IMG/VR virus record: IMGVR_UViG_3300008954_000025
Coordinates: 1-64,000 of that record
Length of the DNA: 64,000 bases
Direction: 5' to 3' (one strand)
Origin: a virus
Shown: piece after piece, positions 58,863 to 64,000 of the stretch
Numbering within the stretch: position 1 is the first letter of the stretch
Layout: each line of letters opens with the position of its first letter
The notes under the pieces: generated by a model
Told to the model about the DNA's origin: nothing
Database searches by the model: none
What the model saw: the letters and a program-made list of their open reading frames with translations, nothing else
Position numbers and translations under genes: made by a program

Positions 58863-60659
58863 GTGAGCGACACCAAGAAGTACCTGCGTACCGAAGACGG
58901 CGAGCGCGTCGACCAGCCGGACTTCCAGCACGCGGCCGAGCGCTCTCAGCTCAACGGCCTCACCCAGATGGGCGACTCGGTGCTGGTGGGCGTCGACCGC
59001 GCACGTGCAGCTGCGGGCGACCCGGCGCAGCTGCGTCACTACGTGCTCGAGGGCTTCGAGGTCCGGGCGCAGGCGTCCGGCTCCATCGTCGAAGTCGACG
59101 GCGGCGTCGCGCTCATGGGCTACCGCCATGAGCGCCAGGTGCAGTACGGCGCGGTGAACTCCGGCCAGACGATGCAGCTGCACGACGTCGGCGGGGCCGC
59201 GAACCCTGGCGTCGTGCACACCATCTGGGTCCGCTTCAACCTCGCCGACGAGGACCCCGGCAACCGCGCCTTCTGGAACAGCGCCGGCGCGCCGCCAGTC
59301 GAGATCGTGCGCAGCATCCCCACCCGGCTCGCCGAGGAGTGGCAGATTACGCACACCGAGGGCGACTGGCAGGTCGCGGGCACCGTGTCGCCCGGAGACG
59401 AGTGGATGCCAGTCGCGACGGTCACGCCGTCGGACATCACCAACACGCTCACCGGCACGCGCGTCTTCTACTTCGAGGGCCGGGAGTCCGCGCTCTTCGA
59501 GTTGGGCGACGCGGACTGGGGCCACGCCACCGACCGCGATCCCCTGCGCGAGACGAACGGCGTCTTCGGCTTCCGGCGCTTCGCGATGGGCGTGCTGAGG
59601 CAGTTGCAGGGCATCATTCACGGCTCAGGCTCGGTGTCACTCGGCAGCCAGCCCTGGTACACGGACGTCACGGGATTCACCTCCGCCGGTGACGAGCAGG
59701 GCCTGCGCGAGCTTCATTTCAACAAGCTCGACAGTCGCGGACGCACAGCCGGGTCGCCATACGGCGAGATGACGGGCCACCTGGACCCCGCCCTCGCCAA
59801 CGACAATACGCTCGACATCGGCAGCCTAACCCAGCGCTGGCGCGACTTCATCGGCCGCGGCGTCCAGCTCGGCGCGGGGTTCATCGCGTCGCAGGCCGAC
59901 GCGCTGCTGCCGCGCATCACGATGCCCGTGCGCACAACGGCGCTCGACCGCACGCTGCTGTGGGAAGTCACTGACTCATCGTACGCGCCAGGCACGTTCC
60001 GCCTCTACGCCTCCAAGCCTGCCGGGACTGGCCTGGCTTATGTAGCGACGCTCAATGCGGCCTGGAACCCCGCCACGAGCCAATGGGATCGCGACGTCGT
60101 CCTCGGAGCACGAGACGCAGTCATCGTTAGTGTCACACCCGAGTCTGCGACCCTAACCATCGGTCGACACGCCGCTGCGCTCGCAGCCTCATGGAACGAT
60201 GTTTTCGCGGCAGGGGGCAGCGACTGGGCCATTGTGTTTCGGGGACCCAACAACGGCACCAACCGATCGGAGCTCGACTCATTCGACCTCACGAACAACG
60301 CGGGCGCGACTGTCGGCGGTAGCGAGAGCGTCTACGCCAACTCGATCTGCAAGGCGTGGGGTATGGTCCAGACCGACGGCGCGGGGCTCATCTCCACTCG
60401 TCGTGGATACGGCTACGACCAGGCCGGACTCGTGCTTACCGGACCTGGCGGGCTGCAGGTCGACCTGCTGGGCACACCGATCAGCACCTTCGACTACGCC
60501 GTGGTCACCAGCGTGGTCAACGCAGCTACTGGGACACCCGCCGCGATCGGCGCGCTTCCTGATGCGCTCCAGCCCGAGCGCTTCGTGATCAACTCGACGC
60601 TCAACTTCAACACCGTCTCCGTGAAGATCTTCTTCCAGGTCTTCGGGCGCACCTCGTGA
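58863..60659 (+). CDS. Tail fibre protein
   Basis: The 598-residue protein starts at GTG 58863 after GAGGAGAG. The N-terminal part (FQHAAERSQLNGLTQMGDSV, HYVLEGFEVRAQASGSIVEV) looks like the attachment domain of fibres. The middle contains LANDNTLDIGSLTQRWRDFI, a common fibre-shaft motif that marks repeated module ends. The C-terminal 230 residues are beta-rich and presumably carry receptor-binding tips. It is followed by the lysis genes. Confidence 0.6.
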   Translation: MSDTKKYLRTEDGERVDQPDFQHAAERSQLNGLTQMGDSVLVGVDRARAAAGDPAQLRHYVLEGFEVRAQASGSIVEVDGGVALMGYRHERQVQYGAVNSGQTMQLHDVGGAANPGVVHTIWVRFNLADEDPGNRAFWNSAGAPPVEIVRSIPTRLAEEWQITHTEGDWQVAGTVSPGDEWMPVATVTPSDITNTLTGTRVFYFEGRESALFELGDADWGHATDRDPLRETNGVFGFRRFAMGVLRQLQGIIHGSGSVSLGSQPWYTDVTGFTSAGDEQGLRELHFNKLDSRGRTAGSPYGEMTGHLDPALANDNTLDIGSLTQRWRDFIGRGVQLGAGFIASQADALLPRITMPVRTTALDRTLLWEVTDSSYAPGTFRLYASKPAGTGLAYVATLNAAWNPATSQWDRDVVLGARDAVIVSVTPESATLTIGRHAAALAASWNDVFAAGGSDWAIVFRGPNNGTNRSELDSFDLTNNAGATVGGSESVYANSICKAWGMVQTDGAGLISTRRGYGYDQAGLVLTGPGGLQVDLLGTPISTFDYAVVTSVVNAATGTPAAIGALPDALQPERFVINSTLNFNTVSVKIFFQVFGRTS

Positions 60660-60982
60660 TGAAGCAGGCCAAGAACTGGCTCAAGTGGATCGGCGGTCTC
60701 GTGCTGTTCGTCCTGGTCGCCGCCGGCGCGCGGGCATTGTTCATGCGGCGCGGCCGGCCGGTCCTGCCGGACGTGAAGCACGAGCTCGCCGCGATCGAGG
60801 CCGAGCGCAAGACGGCCCGCCTCGAGGCCGAGCGTGGTCACGCTGAGGCGCTCGCGGCCGTGTACCGCGACCACGCGGATGCGCTGGCCGGCCTGGACGA
60901 CGCCGCCGCGGCAGAGGCAGAATCGCTGAGTGCCGACCCTCAAGCGCTGGCTGGCTTCCTGGTGCGTGCTGCTCGCGGGTAG
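60659..60982 (+). CDS. Inner-membrane spanin-like protein
   Basis: The 107-residue protein starts at ATG 60659 (an in-frame GTG lies one codon before) and overlaps the fibre stop. It has one N-terminal span (WIGGLVLFVLVAAGARALFM), then a charged coiled coil (KHELAAIEAERKTARLEAER). This is the layout of Rz-type inner-membrane spanins, which bridge to an outer-membrane partner in Gram-negative hosts. It overlaps the next gene by 53 bases in another frame, as Rz and Rz1 often do. Confidence 0.5.
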   Translation: MKQAKNWLKWIGGLVLFVLVAAGARALFMRRGRPVLPDVKHELAAIEAERKTARLEAERGHAEALAAVYRDHADALAGLDDAAAAEAESLSADPQALAGFLVRAARG

Positions 60983-61397
60983 CGCCGTCGCGTACGCCGA
61001 AGTCGAGTGCGACACCGCCTTCCCTGACCGCTGCTCGGCCCCCATCGAAGCGGGCGCCCCGGCGCCGTTCGCCGGCCAGGTGCTGACGACCGAACTGGCC
61101 GTGGCGCTCGGGCAGAAGGCCAACGCAGCCGCAGCTCGCCAGGCGCTGGCCGTGCGTACAGCGACGCGCGCAGCGGCCGTGGAACACCGATACCGGCTAG
61201 ACCTGGCCGCTGCGGACACCCACGCGTGCGAGCGGCGCGAGCTGGTTCAGCAGGAGCGGGCGGAGCGCGCAGAGGAAGCTGTGCGGGCGGCCGAGCCGGG
61301 CGTGCTCGACCACCCGCTGTTCTGGGCGCTCATAGGCGTAAGTGTGATGGCCGGCGCCTTCGCGCTGGCTCGCGGTGAGATCAAAGGGCTCGAGTAG
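60930..61397 (+). CDS. Secreted/membrane lysis-associated protein
   Basis: The 155-residue protein begins with a signal peptide (WLASWCVLLAGSAVAYA) and continues EVECDTAFPDRCSAPI. It has an APFAG-type segment (APAPFAGQVLTTELAVALGQ), a coiled-coil stretch (RRELVQQERAERAEEAVRAA) and a C-terminal span (PLFWALIGVSVMAGAFALA). No lipobox is clear, so an outer-membrane lipoprotein is not proven. Its overlap with the preceding spanin-like gene suggests a spanin partner or a unimolecular-type spanin. Confidence 0.5.
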   Translation: MPTLKRWLASWCVLLAGSAVAYAEVECDTAFPDRCSAPIEAGAPAPFAGQVLTTELAVALGQKANAAAARQALAVRTATRAAAVEHRYRLDLAAADTHACERRELVQQERAERAEEAVRAAEPGVLDHPLFWALIGVSVMAGAFALARGEIKGLE

Positions 61398-61411
61398 GCG
61401 CCTGCGCGCCC
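61398..61411. terminator. Small hairpin between convergent genes
   Basis: GGCGC-CTGC-GCGCC fits a stem-loop in the 20-base gap between rightward (ends 61397) and leftward (ends 61418) genes. No T-run follows either side, so it may only mark the boundary. Confidence 0.3.
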
Positions 61412-61417
61412 TCGGGC

Positions 61418-61807
61418 CTACAGGAAGCGCTGCTGCACTTCGACCGAGCTGACGAGGTCGCGGGTAGCCGCGTCCACGTTGTCGCCGGTCTGCACCGTGA
61501 CGATGTCGCCAGGCTCCACGTCGATGGACAGGCTGAGTGTGTCCTGCGACGTCGAGGCGGCGGCCATGGTAGCCTGGGCGCCGCTGTTGATCGTGCCGTT
61601 GACGGCGACGGCCGTGTCCTGGTCGCCGGCCGGCGCGACACGAGACGCCACGCGGTGAGCGATGATGCGGCCGCGGATGCCGACGACGCCTCCGCCGAAG
61701 CGGGTGTTCGCTACGGTCGGCTGCGCCGAGAACGCGTCGATGCGCATCGAGTTGCGGAACTGGCCCGCGATGTTTGCCCAGTCGCTGGGGCTGTTCGGCG
61801 TTACCAT
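61418..61807 (-). CDS. Small beta-rich protein, 129 residues
   Basis: The protein starts at ATG 61807 with a leaderless promoter geometry. It has a helical N-terminus (SDWANIAGQFRNSMRIDAF), then beta-rich segments (GGGVVGIRGRIIAHRVASRV, AVAVNGTINSGAQATMAAAS, PGDIVTVQTGDNVD). It resembles small virion or carbohydrate-binding modules. No family is recognised. It is the last gene of the leftward block that includes the endolysin. Confidence 0.5.
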   Translation of the reverse strand: MVTPNSPSDWANIAGQFRNSMRIDAFSAQPTVANTRFGGGVVGIRGRIIAHRVASRVAPAGDQDTAVAVNGTINSGAQATMAAASTSQDTLSLSIDVEPGDIVTVQTGDNVDAATRDLVSSVEVQQRFL

Positions 61808-61813
61808 GAAGTG

Positions 61814-61822
61814 TGTGTAACA
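61814..61822 (-). promoter_or_regulatory. Extended -10 promoter, leaderless geometry
   Basis: On the minus strand TGT-TACACA ends 6 bases before ATG 61807. The overlapping TATGTT is an alternative -10. It lies in the gap after the endolysin stop. Confidence 0.35.
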
Positions 61823-61840
61823 TAGCCCCCGCGATGACGG

Positions 61841-62587
61841 CTAGGGCTGCATGTCGATGAAGTCCAGGCGGCTGTAGGACCTGCGTCGGGCGCAGACTTC
61901 GTAGCCCTCCCGGCTGCCTTCGTCGTTCGTGTTGCCTTCGATGGTCGTCACCACGCTCGGCGTGGCGTCCGTGACGATGCCGGTGTGCGCCCAGTCGTCG
62001 TCGCGACGATAGGTGAGGAAGAGGTCCCCAGCTCGAAGCTGCGGGAGCGTGCGTCCGGGACGTGGGGCGGACGCGTAGCGGATCAGCCGGCCGTCCTGCT
62101 CTGCCGCGAGCGCGAGCACGTCGCAGCTGACCGTGCTGCGCAGCGGCCGATCAGCGCCCGTGGCCTCGCACGCCTGCCCGATGATGTAGCTGACGAAGCC
62201 TGCGCACCAGGCCCACACGTCGCCGTCGCGGCCGCTGCAGTACAGGCGCACCCACGGCCCCCGGTTCTGGCCGCCGACCTCCCTGGGGTGCTGCGCGAGG
62301 TGCTGCTTGGCGAAGTGGACGATCGCCTCGGGGAGTGTCATGCCGACTGTTGCCTGCCGGTCGATCGCAGCGGCGCGCTCCATCGGACGGTGCAGCGCCT
62401 GCCACGTGGTCGCGTCGACCTCGCCGTACTGGACTGGGGCGCGGCGCCCCACGTTGACCTGGAAGGCTGTGACGGCCGCTTCGGTCGCGGGGCCGAAGTC
62501 CCCGTCTATGGCGCAGCCGAAGTCGTGCAGGTTGAGCCACTCTTGGAGGTCCCGAACGTCAGTTCCCCGGCTCCCCTTCCGCAACAC
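61841..62587 (-). CDS. Endolysin: peptidoglycan-binding domain plus CHAP-like amidase/peptidase
   Basis: The 248-residue protein from GTG 62587 begins LRKGSRGTDVRDLQEWLN and DGDFGPATEAAVTAFQVN, a PG_binding_1 repeat that anchors lytic enzymes to cell wall. The C-terminal domain has DVWAWCAGFVSYIIGQA with the likely catalytic Cys, DDWAHTGIVTDATP with His and VTTIEGNTNDEGSREGYE, the C-H-E/N order of CHAP/NlpC-type enzymes. It would cut the peptide part of peptidoglycan. A TTG at 62617 is an alternative start. Confidence 0.75.
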   Translation of the reverse strand: MLRKGSRGTDVRDLQEWLNLHDFGCAIDGDFGPATEAAVTAFQVNVGRRAPVQYGEVDATTWQALHRPMERAAAIDRQATVGMTLPEAIVHFAKQHLAQHPREVGGQNRGPWVRLYCSGRDGDVWAWCAGFVSYIIGQACEATGADRPLRSTVSCDVLALAAEQDGRLIRYASAPRPGRTLPQLRAGDLFLTYRRDDDWAHTGIVTDATPSVVTTIEGNTNDEGSREGYEVCARRRSYSRLDFIDMQP

Positions 62588-63314
62588 GCGCCGATGGTGA
62601 CACGGGGTTCGCCTCAACGTCTATGGTGACACTGGTAGGCGCAGGTAGGGCGGGCACTGCCGTGGGTGTGCCCTGGTCGTCGTCCTCGGCCGATTCGACC
62701 TCCTCCAGCTCCGCGCGACGGTGCGCGAGCGCCGCCTTGGTCATCGCGGCGATCTCGTCGGCGGTGACGCCGTCAGGCAGCGCGTCGTGGTCGGTGGCGT
62801 CGTCTGATTGCATGCCTCCCGGGACCAGGCGGTCAGCCGCCATCGGCGCGATCTCTTCGACACGACGGGACATGTCTACGAAGCTGCGCATCAGCCCCTC
62901 ATAGGAGCGGGGCAGGACGCCGTCTGGGTCCATCAGCATCTTGTATGCCTGGGCCCGGACGTCGATGAGCATCTTCACGTCGGCGATCAGCGCCTGCGTG
63001 AGCGTGTCAGCCGCGCGCCGGCGCATCTCCTTGAAGGTCTCGGACAGGAAGCGCTGGCGCTCGATGACCCAGTTGTCTTGAGTGCTCCAGCGCTCGAGGG
63101 TTCGCCGGCTGACGCGCCCCTCGAACTTGGGGTGGTTGGCGAGCTTGTCGATCGAGTCGCACTGCGGATCAGTGATGTAGGCGATTCCCGCATTGCGACG
63201 CAGCTGCTCGTTGCGGACGGCTGTCTTGGCCTGCTTGAACTCGACGATGTCGGCCCGCGGCTCGTCGAGCTCCGCCGCGTCGGTCTCTTCAGCGATGCTG
63301 AGCTCGTCGTCCAT
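62559..63314 (-). CDS. HTH protein, possible small terminase subunit
   Basis: ATG 63314 overlaps the upstream TAA (TAATG). The 251-residue protein has an acidic start, then a helix-turn-helix segment with SIDKLANHPKFEGRVSRRTL followed by ERWSTQDNWVIERQRFLSET, the W-x2-E-x-W/R-x-F/L style of terminase small subunits. A helical oligomerisation part (QAYKMLMDPDGVLPRSYEGL) and a Pro/Ala-rich tail follow. It may recognise packaging sites. It is far from terL and on the other strand, which is unusual. A different DNA-binding role is possible. Confidence 0.5.
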   Translation of the reverse strand: MDDELSIAEETDAAELDEPRADIVEFKQAKTAVRNEQLRRNAGIAYITDPQCDSIDKLANHPKFEGRVSRRTLERWSTQDNWVIERQRFLSETFKEMRRRAADTLTQALIADVKMLIDVRAQAYKMLMDPDGVLPRSYEGLMRSFVDMSRRVEEIAPMAADRLVPGGMQSDDATDHDALPDGVTADEIAAMTKAALAHRRAELEEVESAEDDDQGTPTAVPALPAPTSVTIDVEANPVSPSARVAEGEPGN

Positions 63315-63562
63315 TAGTCCTTCATCCCGAAGCCCCGGTTCGGGGCGCTGATGCCGAAGTGCCCCGGGACCTTCCGGCCATCTTCCAGTATGGCGGCCGT
63401 CCGGAACCGCTTGTCGGCTGTCGCGCCAGCAGTGTTCGCGATCAGCCGCTCCAGCTCGGCGCTGCAGCGATCGCAGCGTTGGGGCTTGCCGCAGTCGCTG
63501 ATCGAGTGCGTGCGCTCGGTCTCGGCGCCGCATGAGGGGCAGCGGTAGTCGTATCGCGGCAC
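63314..63562 (-). CDS. FmdB-type zinc-ribbon protein
   Basis: The 82-residue protein starts at GTG 63562 with PRYDYRCPSCGAETERTHSI, then SDCGKPQRCDRCSAELERLI. This is the CxxC...CxxC pattern of the FmdB regulatory family, often found in phage packaging regions. The C-terminus is basic and ends FGISAPNRGFGMKD. Its gene overlaps the next leftward gene. It may bind nucleic acid or a polymerase. Family judged by pattern. Confidence 0.7.
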   Translation of the reverse strand: MPRYDYRCPSCGAETERTHSISDCGKPQRCDRCSAELERLIANTAGATADKRFRTAAILEDGRKVPGHFGISAPNRGFGMKD

Positions 63563-63675
63563 GTCTTGATTGTCGGCGGGACGTCGGTGCTCGTCAAGTC
63601 ATCGCAAGCCCCGAAGCTCTGGACTCGGGGCGCCCCAGCGTTTCGTACGTTGGGGACCCTGGCGAAGTAGCGGAG
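63563..63675. other. Two tandem hairpins between leftward genes
   Basis: GCCCCGA...TCGGGGC at 63608-63631 (7 bp, 10-base loop) is followed by CCCCAGCG-TTTCGTA-CGTTGGGG at 63633-63655 (8 bp with one G-U). They fill the gap after the stop at 63676-63678. They may be a terminator-like structure or an mRNA-processing or packaging signal. Confidence 0.45.
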
Positions 63676-64000
63676 TTAGCGCTCGTCGAGCTGCGCGGTG
63701 ATCCAGTCCCGAACGGCGCGGAGCTCGTCCGGTTCCATCGCGTCGGAGAGCGCACGGCGCGTGACGCCGGCGCCGTGGCAGGTGCGGCAGATTGGCGTCA
63801 CCTCGGCAGTCACCGCCTCGTACTTCCGGGCGCCGCGACAGCGCGTGCAGGGCTCCTCGACCGGCGGGCAGTGCGTCATGCGCCACTCACGGAGGTACTG
63901 CGCGAGCGCCTGGAACCACTTGGCGCCCATCGGCCAGCCGAGGCCCTTTTCGAGCGCGTCCACGAGCTGGACCGCGTCGATGATGATGTAGCGCCGATTG
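63676..64000 (-). CDS. Zinc-ribbon protein, start outside the window (partial)
   Basis: The leftward frame is open to the window edge, reading RRYIIIDAVQLVDALEKGLG before a possible GTG at 63963. It continues CTRCRGARKYEAVTAEVTP and CRTCHGAG, a DnaJ-like CxxCxG pair of zinc knuckles, and ends ELRAVRDWITAQLDER. Because the frame continues upstream without interruption, the true start likely lies beyond 64000. It could be a chaperone-like or DNA-binding factor. Function unknown. Confidence 0.55.
   Translation of the reverse strand, partial: NRRYIIIDAVQLVDALEKGLGWPMGAKWFQALAQYLREWRMTHCPPVEEPCTRCRGARKYEAVTAEVTPICRTCHGAGVTRRALSDAMEPDELRAVRDWITAQLDER

Overview
The window is the virion-building part of a large, GC-rich tailed bacteriophage with a contractile tail (myovirus morphology). 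In genome order it carries large terminase, portal, prohead protease, scaffold, major capsid protein, connector and neck genes, tail sheath, tail tube, tail chaperone, tape measure, hub, spike, LysM/gp25-type wedge, baseplate J, fibre genes and a lysis block. No polymerase, helicase, primase or integrase is visible, so replication genes must lie outside. The host is not determinable. A spanin-like membrane-protein pair next to the endolysin suggests a Gram-negative, GC-rich bacterium.

Layout. 1-5.9 kb: small rightward genes of unknown function, many with zinc-ribbon cysteines, led by a Tat-signal protein behind a promoter with a perfect 18-bp palindrome. 5.9-17 kb: packaging and head genes. 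17-24 kb: small fibre-like genes and a beta-helix protein, interrupted by an accessory insertion. That insertion holds a membrane protein and a circularly permuted cytosine-C5 DNA methyltransferase that splits a second copy of the gene at 18371. 24-24.9 kb: an excisionase-like HTH gene, a frameshifted peptidyl-tRNA-hydrolase-like gene and one tRNA with an enlarged anticodon arm. 24.9-36.8 kb: a sugar and small-molecule island inside the structural genes. It has about six glycosyltransferases, four methyltransferase-like proteins, a DUF2061-APS kinase fusion and, on the opposite strand, a radical SAM enzyme. 37.3-60.7 kb: neck, tail and baseplate. 60.7-64 kb: spanin-like pair, then a leftward block with a small virion-like protein, endolysin, a possible small terminase and two zinc-ribbon proteins, the last running off the edge.

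Most genes overlap by 1-8 bases (ATGA, TGATG, TAGTG), so they form long translationally coupled operons. The few genes with a real upstream gap often show TGN-TANNNN placed 6-9 bases before the start codon, which suggests leaderless transcription from extended -10 promoters. Intrinsic-terminator-like hairpins sit before the prohead protease and after the major capsid gene. No stretch longer than about 180 bases lacks a gene. All starts and functions come from reading the sequence only; no database search was run.
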